From: an uncultured Eubacteriales bacterium
GTDB lineage: Bacteria > Bacillota > Clostridia > Christensenellales > UBA1242
DNA length: 64,000 nucleotides
Direction of reading: 5' to 3'
Assembly (NCBI GenBank): GCA_949031345.1
Contig: CARNVA010000008.1
Span: 7,750-71,749 of the forward strand
Shown here: positions 35,467-44,479 of the stretch, in pieces
Layout: each line of letters begins with the position of its first letter
How positions within the stretch are numbered: the stretch's first letter is position 1
Program-made: the position numbers and the translations under genes
Notes under the pieces: generated by a model
What the model was told of the DNA's origin: nothing
Seen by the model: the letters and a program-made list of their open reading frames with translations, nothing else
Database searches by the model: none

Positions 35467-37725
35467 TTACATTTCATAGTCATCTTCATATTCATCAAAC
35501 AAATTTTGCTGAGGTTTAACAGGTCTGCTTTGATTGCCATTTCCTGCAGTTTTTTGTTGAGAGCTTAAAGTTTGACTTGAAGCTTTATCAGTAAGCATAC
35601 TCAATTGTCCGCCTTTTCGCACCTCGGCACTCTTGACATGAATGACTTTTCCGTCGCTGTATCTAAAGTTTGGATTGTCAAAAACTACGAAAATTATTTT
35701 CAGATTTTTATAGTCACCATTTGGAAAACCATATCCGTCATAACCATCAGTGAAAACAATTCTGTTCACCTTTTTATCTTTTGAGAAAGCACGACAAGCA
35801 CTATCAATACATGTTCCACCACGGCCAACAAATCTGTAAGAGTCAATGTCTTTTGTCTTTTTAATCTCGGTAAAACCATGAAAAGTGTTATCAAAGCAGC
35901 CGATTTTAAGTTTTATATCTCTCGACTCACTGTCTTTGTATGCGTCTTTCAAAAGAGCTTTAACCTGTCTTAAGAAGCCTCTTAAAAGCTCATCATCAAT
36001 ACTTCCGCTGGTGTCAAGAATGACTTCAGTGGCTGGCTGATCATAATTTTGACGACTTTCAATTCTTGGCATATAGTAGTTGTCGCGACTAGAACGACGA
36101 TAACTCCACACAGAATCAACTTTTTCAAACTCATTTTTCAAGAGTTTCTTCCATGAAACTGCTGCCTTTGCTTCGCCAACTTCTCCAAACGCACCTTCGC
36201 CGCTGTCGCTTCCTTGCCCTCCAGCTTTGACTCTGTCACCAATTCTTTTGCGAATTTCTTCAGCAAGCTTTCTTTTCATATCCTTGTTCATGCTTTGAAA
36301 TTCTTTTTCAAGCGCATCATAATCTACATCTTCATCAGCGTTATTTTGATTTTGCTGAGGGCTGTTGCCCTTATCATGTTTTTGTTGCTCGTTTGCTTTT
36401 TTATCTTTTTCAAACTCTTCTTTCTTTTCTTTTCGACTTTGATCAAGTTCTTTTCTGAATTTATCTTCAGCACTTTCCTCGCCGTTTTCATCATTTTCAT
36501 CTTGGTCTTGATTGTCTTGATCTTTGTCTTTATCTTTATTCTTTTCTTTCTTCTTTTGTTCTTCTTCCTTCTTCTTCTCGTATTTCTCTAAAGCCTTTTT
36601 CCATCCGTCGTGGTTTTGAGGTTGTTGTGGAAGAGGTTGATCTTGCTGTCTTTGGTCGCCTTGTCCCTGATTGTAATCTTCCTGTTGTTGCTGTTGACCA
36701 TTGGCACCGCCACCTTGACCTTGTTGGTTATTTTGTCCTTGCTGTTGCTGGTTTTGACCGTTTTGACCACTGCCGCCCTGTCCATGCTGTTGTTGTCCAT
36801 TCTTCTGGTCGCTTTGTCCACCATTCTGTCCGCCTTGTGATTTTTGATTGCCATTTTGTCCACTTTGACCGCCGCCTTGACCACCGCCAGATTGACCTTG
36901 TTGTGAATTTCCATCGCTTTGCTGTTGACCTTGCTGGCCATGGCCACCGCCTTGACCTTGCTGATTTTGTTGTTGTCCCTGTTGTCCTTGACCGCTAGAC
37001 TGTTGTTGCTGTTGTTTTCCACTGTTGAGGTCTTGCTCGCCTTTTCCATCTTTACTAGATGGGCCATTTTGTTGATTTTGGCCACCTTGACCGCCAGACT
37101 GTTGTTGATTTTGGCCGCCTTGGCTTCCACCTTGACCTTGTTGGTTTTGCTGAGATTGACCTTGCCCGCTTTGTTGTTGCTGGTTTTGACCATTTTGTTG
37201 TTGATTATGCTGAGGGTTTCCCTGTTGACCTTGACCACCAGACTGTTGCTGTTGTTGCCCATTTCTTGCTTGTTGTTGCTGAGCCTGTTGCTGCATTTTG
37301 TCATAAACAACTTTATACATATCTTCTGCAGATTTGTCTTTCGCTTCTGGCATATCTACCAAACCGTCAGGAAGTTTCAAACCTTCACTGCGTATGATTT
37401 CATTGATTACGGCGTCGGTCGCTATGTTCCAAGCACCCATATCTCTTTCAGTGCCGTCTTTGGCTCTAAGTCTTGGAATATGATTGAAGGCAACATGCAT
37501 GACTTCATGTGTCATAATTCCCACTTTTTCATCAAATGAAAGAGAATCCATAAATTGAGGTTCGAAATAAACATTTTCATGGTCTGTCATAGCAGTGCCA
37601 ACGCCTTTTGCATATTTCATATCAAGACCTGACACAGTTGTTCCGAGAGAAGGAAACTTTCTAAGCATTGCCTTTTTTAAATCTTCAAGTTCTTTCTTTC
37701 TGTCGTTTTTGTCAAAGAGTCCCAT
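35467..37725 (-). CDS. VWA-like protein with metallopeptidase domain and long Gln/Gly linker, 752 aa
   Basis: The N-terminal ~140 residues carry a zinc-peptidase HEVMH (73-77) of the DUF2201_N type. Residues ~145-385 are almost only Gln, Gly, Asn and Ser, a prion-like linker, followed by a Lys/Glu/Asp-rich stretch to ~470. The C-terminal VWA-like domain has the metal site DTSGS (571-575), VGRGGTCID and VFTDGYDG. Proteins of this kind work with MoxR AAA+ ATPases, and three such paralogues lie 10-20 kb away. SD AAAGGTGG. A small AAA-like gene lies directly upstream. Confidence 0.82.
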   Translation of the reverse strand: MGLFDKNDRKKELEDLKKAMLRKFPSLGTTVSGLDMKYAKGVGTAMTDHENVYFEPQFMDSLSFDEKVGIMTHEVMHVAFNHIPRLRAKDGTERDMGAWNIATDAVINEIIRSEGLKLPDGLVDMPEAKDKSAEDMYKVVYDKMQQQAQQQQARNGQQQQQSGGQGQQGNPQHNQQQNGQNQQQQSGQGQSQQNQQGQGGSQGGQNQQQSGGQGGQNQQNGPSSKDGKGEQDLNSGKQQQQQSSGQGQQGQQQNQQGQGGGHGQQGQQQSDGNSQQGQSGGGQGGGQSGQNGNQKSQGGQNGGQSDQKNGQQQHGQGGSGQNGQNQQQQGQNNQQGQGGGANGQQQQQEDYNQGQGDQRQQDQPLPQQPQNHDGWKKALEKYEKKKEEEQKKKEKNKDKDKDQDNQDQDENDENGEESAEDKFRKELDQSRKEKKEEFEKDKKANEQQKHDKGNSPQQNQNNADEDVDYDALEKEFQSMNKDMKRKLAEEIRKRIGDRVKAGGQGSDSGEGAFGEVGEAKAAVSWKKLLKNEFEKVDSVWSYRRSSRDNYYMPRIESRQNYDQPATEVILDTSGSIDDELLRGFLRQVKALLKDAYKDSESRDIKLKIGCFDNTFHGFTEIKKTKDIDSYRFVGRGGTCIDSACRAFSKDKKVNRIVFTDGYDGYGFPNGDYKNLKIIFVVFDNPNFRYSDGKVIHVKSAEVRKGGQLSMLTDKASSQTLSSQQKTAGNGNQSRPVKPQQNLFDEYEDDYEM

Positions 37726-37773
37726 AATTATACCACCTTTAAGTCATGCACACAAAAGTGCCTGCATGATGAT

Positions 37774-38193
37774 TTATTCTTCCACTTTGTAATAAAGTGA
37801 AAGAGAAAGTATTTCTCTATTTATTTTAGCACGATTTCCATCATTTATCAAGATGGCAATTTGCATATTTTCAGGTAATTTAAAGCCATTCAACGATTTT
37901 CCGTCCAAAATGCCCTTAAATTTCAACTGCTCATCCTCCGAAATAGTGTCAAGCCCTTCAATAAGCAATAAATTAGCCTTAGCATTTTTTCGTGCTTCAA
38001 CTGATTTAACCCAGTCTGGCATTTTAAGACCACCGATGTCATTGATTACTCCAAGACTTGCAGAAGGCACTGTCGCAGGAAGCACTGTCGCACTTAAGAA
38101 GTCCTCCTTTTTCACGCCGCCTTCAATGATGACCGGCCAGCTTTTATTATTTTTTAAAAGTTCGTTGAGTTTTCTCTTCATATTATTATCCAC
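37774..38193 (-). CDS. Degenerate AAA-like partner protein, 139 aa
   Basis: GTG start with GGGAGG 6 nt upstream. It has a Walker B-like strand, NLLLIEGLDTISEDEQLKF, and then LPENMQIAILIND in the place of the sensor 1 strand of MoxR proteins (FIDELTN...LPENVRIVAAGN). No Walker A is present, and there is no room for a full ATPase. It lies 48 nt upstream of the VWA gene and is surely in the same operon. I infer a non-catalytic AAA-like adaptor; it could also be a decayed ATPase. Confidence 0.6.
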   Translation of the reverse strand: MDNNMKRKLNELLKNNKSWPVIIEGGVKKEDFLSATVLPATVPSASLGVINDIGGLKMPDWVKSVEARKNAKANLLLIEGLDTISEDEQLKFKGILDGKSLNGFKLPENMQIAILINDGNRAKINREILSLSLYYKVEE

Positions 38194-38353
38194 AATTGCC
38201 TCCCTAAAATAAATATCTTAAAAGATATTTCATCATAAAAATGATAACATAAAAAAAGCAAAATGTCAAAATATATTCAAAACATTCTGCTCTTGTAAAA
38301 AATCAAAATTTAAGTGGTATTTCTTTTTGTCCACTGCTGTAAAAAATCAAAAG

Positions 38354-39634
38354 TTATGGGGTGATTCTTTCAGGGCCGCGGAAGATAAACATTGCTTCTT
38401 TGATGTTTGCAAGCTCTAAAAGATTCATAAGCATGCGGTCAAGACCGATTGCAAATCCGCCGTGTGGAGGGCAGCCATATTTGAAGAATTGGAGATAAAA
38501 TTCAACATCCTTTTCAAGCCCTTTTTCAGCCGCTTGTGCCTTAAGCACATCATATCTGTGCTCTCTTTGCGCGCCAGTAGTGATTTCTACGCCCTTCCAA
38601 ATAAGGTCATAACCCTGTGGAACGCCATCTTTTCTGAGGTGATAGAATGCACGCTTGCTTGCGCCATAATCAGTTACGAACAAAAATTCATGGCCATAAA
38701 CTTCTTGCGCAAACTGTCTGCAAAGCCTTTCAGCTTCTGTTGCAAGATCGTCTTTTTCTTCTTCTGTGGTGAAGCCATAACGCTGTTCAAGCTGCTTATA
38801 AAGCTCAGCAAGTTTAATTCTTGGGAATGGTAAACTTGGCACAACCACCTCTACGCCAAAAGTTTCTTTAATTTCTTCACCATATTTTTCTTTAACCTGC
38901 CCAAGCGCATAGGCAAGCATTTCCTCTTCAAGCTTCATCACATCTTCATAGCTTTCAATCCAAGAAAATTCAAGGTCAAAGCTGGTAAATTCAGTCGCAT
39001 GCTTTTTTGAATGAGACTTTTCTGCGCGGAACACAGGCGCAACTTCATAAACTCTTCCAAAACCACTTGAATTTGCCATCTGCTTGTAAAATTGAGGACT
39101 TTGTGCAAGATAAGCAAGCCCATCAAAATATTTCACCTCAAAGACCTCAGAGCCACTTTCAGAAGCGGTTGCAATAAGTTTTGGTGAGTGAATTTCAACA
39201 AAGTCACGCTCGTTTAAATACTCTCTCATTGCATTGTTTAAAAGAGTTTGCACCTTAAAAGCAAGCAAGTTTTTATCTTGCCTAAGGTCAAGCCAGCGAT
39301 AGTCAAGCCTCTGGTCAATGTTGCTTTCTGGTCCAATAGGATAAGCCTCTGCTGTGCTGGTAACTTCCACCTTGTCAGCCAAGACCTCCCTTCCGCCAAG
39401 CTTAACATATTCGCTTTTTACAAGCTGACCTTCCACCAAAACAGTAGAGCCAGCAAGAAGATGAGAAAACACCTCTCCCACCTCAGGATAAGCCACCTTA
39501 TCAACTGTGACTTGAATTTTTCCAGAAAAGTCCTTAAGCACGATAAACTGAATGTTTTTCTTGTCTCTTACCACTTCAATCATGCCTTGAAAACGCACTC
39601 TTCCTTCCTGTAATTTTGAAATTTGTGTTGTCAT
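38354..39634 (-). CDS. aspS: Aspartyl-tRNA synthetase, archaeal-type without GAD domain, 427 aa
   Basis: It charges tRNA-Asp, and possibly tRNA-Asn. OB-fold anticodon-binding domain at 1-105; class II core with motif 2 FRAEKSHSKKHATEF and motif 3 GFAIGLDRM. The ~100-residue GAD insert of bacterial AspRS is missing, as in archaeal-type, usually non-discriminating enzymes, which would then need GatCAB for Asn-tRNA. ATG 39634 with SD GAGGAGG is preferred to the in-frame start 51 nt upstream, which lies in the T-box terminator region. Controlled by a T-box. Confidence 0.9.
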   Translation of the reverse strand: MTTQISKLQEGRVRFQGMIEVVRDKKNIQFIVLKDFSGKIQVTVDKVAYPEVGEVFSHLLAGSTVLVEGQLVKSEYVKLGGREVLADKVEVTSTAEAYPIGPESNIDQRLDYRWLDLRQDKNLLAFKVQTLLNNAMREYLNERDFVEIHSPKLIATASESGSEVFEVKYFDGLAYLAQSPQFYKQMANSSGFGRVYEVAPVFRAEKSHSKKHATEFTSFDLEFSWIESYEDVMKLEEEMLAYALGQVKEKYGEEIKETFGVEVVVPSLPFPRIKLAELYKQLEQRYGFTTEEEKDDLATEAERLCRQFAQEVYGHEFLFVTDYGASKRAFYHLRKDGVPQGYDLIWKGVEITTGAQREHRYDVLKAQAAEKGLEKDVEFYLQFFKYGCPPHGGFAIGLDRMLMNLLELANIKEAMFIFRGPERITP

Positions 39635-39670
39635 AAATTCCTCCTCAACCTCGGGGCAGACACAGCACAT

Positions 39671-39873
39671 AAAAAATCGCCCCAATGTAAAATTTCTACA
39701 TTAGGACGAAATAATTTCCGCGGTGCCACCTAACTTGCTCCAAAAAAGAGCCTCTTTTCTTAAATTGTCAAACTCCAAAGTGTCCTTCATAATATCACAG
39801 TTTGGCAATTTTCACCCTCATGCCTCTCTGAAAAACTGTCGATAAAACTACTCTCTTTTTCATAGTTTTCATC
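39671..39873 (-). promoter_or_regulatory. T-box riboswitch of aspS
   Basis: On the minus strand: a stem I region with the distal AGAGAG-type loop, a specifier-loop segment GAAGGACAC (GAC, an Asp codon, before A), and the antiterminator T-box AGGTGGCACCGCGG (complement of 39717-39730). A terminator CGTCCTAATGTA / TACATTGGGGCG follows, then TTTTTT (39671-39708). Uncharged tRNA would bind and allow read-through into aspS. Confidence 0.9.
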
Positions 39874-39876
39874 AAA

Positions 39877-39905
39877 AGTTTACTCTAGTTTAATCAGTTT
39901 GTCAA
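39877..39905 (-). promoter_or_regulatory. Promoter of the T-box/aspS transcript
   Basis: Minus strand: TTGACA (39900-39905), 17 nt, TAAACT (39877-39882). Confidence 0.7.
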
Positions 39906-39927
39906 GAAATTTTGCAAAATTAAAACT

Positions 39928-42906
39928 TTATTTGCTAAAGCCAAGCTCCTGAAGCTTTTCTTCTGTCAAAGTTTCTCCACCTTCTGCAAGCCAGGTCAAA
40001 CCTTTGGGCAATGGACATCCATCAGCCATAACAATCCAATTTGAAAAATCTTCACCTACATATTTCTTTGTGCCATTGTCATAAATGCAGTTTTCAACTG
40101 TGCAAGATACTGGGCAAAAAACCTCAATTAAAGAGGAAACAATTGCCATACAATCGGTGATTTTTCCTCCCAGCATATAGCCTGAAATTAAGCCCTGATT
40201 TGATGATACAACAAAGCCTCCTTTAAATACGCACGCTTTTATCTCAGTTTCGCGCACACCAGTCTGTCCAATAATCCCACCACTGCCAGAGCCTTTTATA
40301 TTGCACCTTGTCACACAGTTTGATATGGTGATTTTGTTGTAATGATTGCTACCCAAAATGCCGCCCGCGCATGAAGTGGCAATAATATCTCCATAGTTGA
40401 AACAATAAGATATATCACACCCATTACTTGTTCCCACCATGCCGCAATTATCCGTGGCCCTAACAACCACGCCGCTTCGACAACCTTCAATGCTGCCCGT
40501 TTTGTCCTCGCCCGCATAAATTGCCTCAACGCGACCTGCAATTGAGCCAACATACGATTTCCCATAAACATTTCCAGATATAATATTGATATTTTTTAAA
40601 GTCGCCCCAATGCAACAGCCAAACAAGCCAACATTTGAATAAATGTATCCCCCTGCCTCGCTTCCCTCTTTTGCACTCGAGGTGGAAAGATTTTTGATTA
40701 AATAACCGTTTCCGTCATAATGCCCTTTAAACCCATTATCACTGTCACTTCCTATCGGCAACCATAACCTGCTAACCTCAGCACCTTCTTTATCTGTTGC
40801 CAAATCTATCGTCCTTGTCTGTTTGAAATAAACGGCAGAAAAACTCGTCGAATTTTCAACCGATTTTGAAATAAACGCCAAATCTTCAGCACTTGAAACA
40901 AGATATGGGTCATCTTTAACACCGCCACCAGCTAAACTGCTTGAAGCATATAGATTCCAAGTCTCTTCCCACTGGGCATATAATGTAAAATCACTTGTTA
41001 TGTTTGAGACAAATTGATTTTCATAATAAATGGTGCCACTTCCGTCACGCTGCGTGTTCCAACTTTTGAAAATATAACCTGCCTTAACAAAGTCATTGCT
41101 TGGAAGTTTCACGCTGCCCGCAGCATATTTGACACCTGCAGCAGACATATTTCCACTTCCACCATTTGCATTGAAAGAAATATAGAAAGTCTTGGCTTCC
41201 CACCGGGCAAATATAGTAAAGGCTGTTTCCACATTCATTATACTTTCACTTTCAAACTTGTTTCCACCACTATCAAACCAGCCTCTAAAATCATAGCCCG
41301 TTCTCTCATTCAGCGATGGTAGCGTCCCAAAGGACGAATCGAAATCGATGTCTTTCACCGCATTGTCGCCACTCTTTGTCCATCCATTAAGAGCATTGAA
41401 ATTCAAACTTCCACCATTCGGATTTGCCGTGACTTTAATTTTTTTTACTGTCCACTGCGCTTCAAAAGTGGCTTCTGGCCTAGTCAACATTGGAAATCTA
41501 TCTACATATAGATAACCATTTGAATCAAGTCTGTAAGTATATCTATTCTCAAGACATTTCCATCCAGTCAAAGTATAACCTGTTTTTACAGGCTTTAAAT
41601 GTGGTCTGAATACCGAATTGGCAGCTACATCTTGAAAACTATGACTGCCTGTATTGCCATTTATATTTCCACCATTAAGCAACAACTTAACAGTATACTT
41701 CTGTAAAGAAGCAGCTGCCGCTGTCAAATTCAAATGAAAAGCAGGTCTTACACCTCTGCGGTGCCAAACGTCAATTGTACTTATTTGATTGCCTGTTGCA
41801 CTAATAGAATATGCTTTATTGGCATACCAAGGGTCTGCCGTTCTCAGCCATGTATCGCTGTATAAATATTCTCTATATGGCGTTTGGACTGAGCCAACGA
41901 AGCCTGACTCATACTCATTTTTTCCTGTATAAGATTTGTTCTGCTCAACTGATGTTTGCCACATACCTTTAATTTCTGTATAACTTGGAAGCCAAATATA
42001 ATCTTCTGACCAATCATTCGAAGCCTTGGTAGCATAGTTGAATGAGCCGCCAGGATAACTGTTAAAATTATAATCTTGACCATAATAATTACCATAATCT
42101 GGAATACGATTTGACCAATTCTCGTTTGATAAAGAATAATCACCCAGCCCAAAGAATGGTGCGCTCTGCCCATGTTCTTGCCATATTACATTAAACGGCT
42201 TTACAATATAATTGGTAATACTTCCCTCGATACCAGGCATTGTGAATTTTGCAAAGGCACTATTTGTACTAGGTTGAATTGGCCCAACCATTTGACTTCC
42301 ACTGCTAGCAAAATCATAACCATTATTTAAAACGACAGCACGAATGTAGTTTGCACCATACATATTTGATGGCAAATTGACTGAAGGGTCACTATTACTA
42401 AATGCCGCCCAAGAAGAATATAAGATTCCCCCTGCCGTCCCACTGAGATAACCATGCAACTGCCCTTCAGTCTGACTTCTATTTGCAAAAGCTTCTTGAA
42501 GATTGTTTGAAAGCCATAAAGTCAAAATCCAGTTTTGATTTTTGTCTGGTGTCAAACACACAGCTTGCCAGTCAAGCCCAGCAACTCTCACCATCACATC
42601 ATGATTGGGTGATTTATTATAATTTTTCGCTTTTATTGCAGATGCATCGGCAAAAGCAAGCTTATTCATATTGTACACATTGGTCTCACCACTGCCTGAA
42701 ATAAGTTGCATCAGATTGTTCAAATTGCCTTCATTAAAAGCATTTCCATTCCAAATTTCATTTACTTTTACATAACTTGAAGTGTCAGTGACTGCCACTG
42801 CATCCGCTTTTTTGATTATGCCTTCAAAACTAAGCCCCATAAGAAGAGAACAAACAGCAAAAAGAAAGCAACATATCATCACTGAAATTTCGCCAAGCTT
42901 TTTCAT
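39928..42906 (-). CDS. Secreted adhesin-like protein: DUF6273-like, InlB repeats, GLUG-like region, 992 aa
   Basis: Signal peptide 1-37. Residues ~55-400 resemble a DUF6273 domain (GLDWQAVCLT, NDWSEDYIWLPS, DTWLRTADP, HRRGVRPAFHLNL). Three Listeria-Bacteroides (InlB B) repeats follow at about 405-490, 490-570 and 570-650, with GW cores. The last ~330 residues carry GLUG-like beta-helix motifs (YVGSIAGRV, AGGILGSNH, SGGIIGQTG). No LPxTG anchor is visible. SD AGGAGGG. The promoter contains a G9 tract, so expression is probably phase-variable. Confidence 0.8.
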   Translation of the reverse strand: MKKLGEISVMICCFLFAVCSLLMGLSFEGIIKKADAVAVTDTSSYVKVNEIWNGNAFNEGNLNNLMQLISGSGETNVYNMNKLAFADASAIKAKNYNKSPNHDVMVRVAGLDWQAVCLTPDKNQNWILTLWLSNNLQEAFANRSQTEGQLHGYLSGTAGGILYSSWAAFSNSDPSVNLPSNMYGANYIRAVVLNNGYDFASSGSQMVGPIQPSTNSAFAKFTMPGIEGSITNYIVKPFNVIWQEHGQSAPFFGLGDYSLSNENWSNRIPDYGNYYGQDYNFNSYPGGSFNYATKASNDWSEDYIWLPSYTEIKGMWQTSVEQNKSYTGKNEYESGFVGSVQTPYREYLYSDTWLRTADPWYANKAYSISATGNQISTIDVWHRRGVRPAFHLNLTAAAASLQKYTVKLLLNGGNINGNTGSHSFQDVAANSVFRPHLKPVKTGYTLTGWKCLENRYTYRLDSNGYLYVDRFPMLTRPEATFEAQWTVKKIKVTANPNGGSLNFNALNGWTKSGDNAVKDIDFDSSFGTLPSLNERTGYDFRGWFDSGGNKFESESIMNVETAFTIFARWEAKTFYISFNANGGSGNMSAAGVKYAAGSVKLPSNDFVKAGYIFKSWNTQRDGSGTIYYENQFVSNITSDFTLYAQWEETWNLYASSSLAGGGVKDDPYLVSSAEDLAFISKSVENSTSFSAVYFKQTRTIDLATDKEGAEVSRLWLPIGSDSDNGFKGHYDGNGYLIKNLSTSSAKEGSEAGGYIYSNVGLFGCCIGATLKNINIISGNVYGKSYVGSIAGRVEAIYAGEDKTGSIEGCRSGVVVRATDNCGMVGTSNGCDISYCFNYGDIIATSCAGGILGSNHYNKITISNCVTRCNIKGSGSGGIIGQTGVRETEIKACVFKGGFVVSSNQGLISGYMLGGKITDCMAIVSSLIEVFCPVSCTVENCIYDNGTKKYVGEDFSNWIVMADGCPLPKGLTWLAEGGETLTEEKLQELGFSK

Positions 42907-43070
42907 TTATCCCTCCTTTTAATGCTTAATCGTTTTTTATTATTCATATTTTTCTCTTGTAACTTAAAAAAACTTTTTATTGCGCTTTTATTTCAATCGT
43001 TTTTGAAACCACAAATTTTTCTTAAATCACATCAAAAGAAATTATATTCCTGCAAATTAACTTCGCTTTT

Positions 43071-43098
43071 ATTTTACCCCCCCCCGATTAAATGTCAA
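43071..43098 (-). promoter_or_regulatory. Promoter of the 992-aa adhesin with a G9 tract in the spacer
   Basis: Minus strand: TTGACA (43093-43098), 16-nt spacer whose last nine bases are all G (43077-43085), TAAAAT (43071-43076). Gain of one G would give the optimal 17-nt spacer. Homopolymer slippage here is a known phase-variation design in other bacteria. Confidence 0.75.
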
Positions 43099-43358
43099 GT
43101 GATTAAATATTTATTATGTGGTTTTATTATATCCATTTTTTAATAATTTTGTCTGTTTATTCAATAATAATAAACAACGAAAATAGGTTTTTTGTCTTAC
43201 GGCATCGGCTATGACAAGGCTGAAAATAAACCTGTTTAAACTTAAACTAAAGATGCACAACAAAAATTTAACAACTTTCTTTTGCAATCAAAACAAATCA
43301 TTTTCATACGCTTTACGAGAAAGGAGATTTGTGCTAATATATTTGAAGGAGGTTTGCT
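43099..43358. other. Intergenic region with a two-stem structured element
   Basis: No gene is visible. Nested pairing of AGGTTT (43185-43190) with AAACCT (43228-43233), and of TTGTC (43192-43196) with GACAA (43213-43217), encloses a GC-richer loop. It may be a small leader RNA or protein-binding site before the Smr gene. Confidence 0.35.
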
Positions 43359-43697
43359 TTGCTTAAGACTGTCAATTTAAAGGAAGATAATTTTAATGTT
43401 GAGCTGGCGCTTGCAGTGGTTGAGATTGAAATCGAATGTGCAAAGCGTGAAGGCAGAGCTGCACTTAAGCTATTGCATGGCTATGGCTCACACGGAAGAG
43501 GGGGCGTGATTGCCATTGAAGTAAGAAAAGCTTTATTCCACTGGAAAAAGAGCGGTTTTATTACTGATTATTTTGGCGGCGATAGATGGAATATGTTTGA
43601 AAAATGCAGTCAGCGGATATTATTAAAAGATAAAGATATCTATGCTGACGAAGACATGGGCAAAGCAAATCCAGGAATTACAATTGTCGAAATATAA
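43359..43697 (+). CDS. Small Smr-domain protein, 112 aa
   Basis: TTG start with AAGGAGG 6 nt upstream. The core LKLLHGYGSHGRGGVI matches the Smr (MutS2 C-terminal) motif, in which the HGxG turn forms a nuclease site. Stand-alone Smr proteins act on RNA or branched DNA; here the target is unknown. No MutS2 part is present. It lies 69 nt before sufC on the same strand, but a functional link is not evident. Confidence 0.75.
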   Translation: MLKTVNLKEDNFNVELALAVVEIEIECAKREGRAALKLLHGYGSHGRGGVIAIEVRKALFHWKKSGFITDYFGGDRWNMFEKCSQRILLKDKDIYADEDMGKANPGITIVEI

Positions 43698-43766
43698 CCT
43701 AAATTGAAGATAATTTTCAAAAAAATTGTGAAAATTTAAGAAAAAATGCTAAAAAATGGAGAAATT

Positions 43767-44468
43767 ATGCTTAAATTGCAAAATTTAAAATATCAAATTG
43801 AAGAAAACGGAGAAGTTATTCAAATAATCAAAGGCGTCGATTTGCAGTTTGAAGACGGAAAAATTTATGTCATCACTGGGCCAAACGGCAGCGGAAAATC
43901 AACCCTTGTCAAACTTATAATGGGCGTGCTTGAGGCAAGTGAAGGTCAGATTTCGTTGGATGAACAAGAAATCACAAATCTTGCTGTTGACCAGCGGGCG
44001 CGACTTGGTCTTAGTTTTGCCTTTCAAAAACCAGTCACATTTAAAGGGCTGAAAGTAAAAGATTTGCTTGACATTGCAAGCGGCAAGAAAAATAATGTGG
44101 GCGAGCTTTGTGAATATCTTTCAATGGTCGGGCTTTGCGCAAAAGACTATCTTGACCGCCCTCTTGACGACAAACTTTCGGGTGGTGAGCAAAAGCGAAT
44201 TGAGCTTGCCATGGTGCTTGCCAAAGGCGGAAAGGTGAACATTTTTGATGAGCCAGAAGCTGGAATTGACCTGTGGAGTTTTGAAAACTTGGCAAAGATA
44301 TTTACCTCTCTTCAAAATTCAATCAACATAATTGTCAGCCATCAAAGCAAAATTTTGCAGCTTGCTGACAAGGTAATTATGCTTAAAGAGGGCAAAATAG
44401 AAAGCATAAGCTCTTATAATGAAATTGAAAATAGTTTGCACCAAAATAAATGCGGCAAGCTTAATTAA
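43767..44468 (+). CDS. sufC: SufC-like ABC ATPase of a minimal SUF (SMS) system, 233 aa
   Basis: ATPase of Fe-S cluster assembly. Walker A GPNGSGKST, signature LSGGEQKRIELAM, Walker B VNIFDEPEAGIDL (SufC-specific EPEAGID) and switch SHQSK. ATG 43767, with GGAG upstream, fits better than the ATG 21 nt earlier. It is followed 11 nt later by a single SufB/SufD-type gene; SufS, SufU and a second scaffold gene are absent nearby, the layout described for ancestral SmsCB systems. Confidence 0.85.
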   Translation: MLKLQNLKYQIEENGEVIQIIKGVDLQFEDGKIYVITGPNGSGKSTLVKLIMGVLEASEGQISLDEQEITNLAVDQRARLGLSFAFQKPVTFKGLKVKDLLDIASGKKNNVGELCEYLSMVGLCAKDYLDRPLDDKLSGGEQKRIELAMVLAKGGKVNIFDEPEAGIDLWSFENLAKIFTSLQNSINIIVSHQSKILQLADKVIMLKEGKIESISSYNEIENSLHQNKCGKLN

Positions 44469-44479
44469 ATGAGGTAAGA

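Noticed and set aside
36214..37539. Long plus-strand ORFs rich in Leu/Val, some looking like membrane proteins
   Set aside because: They are antisense shadows of the Gln/Gly/Lys codon runs of the VWA gene, with no SD sites.
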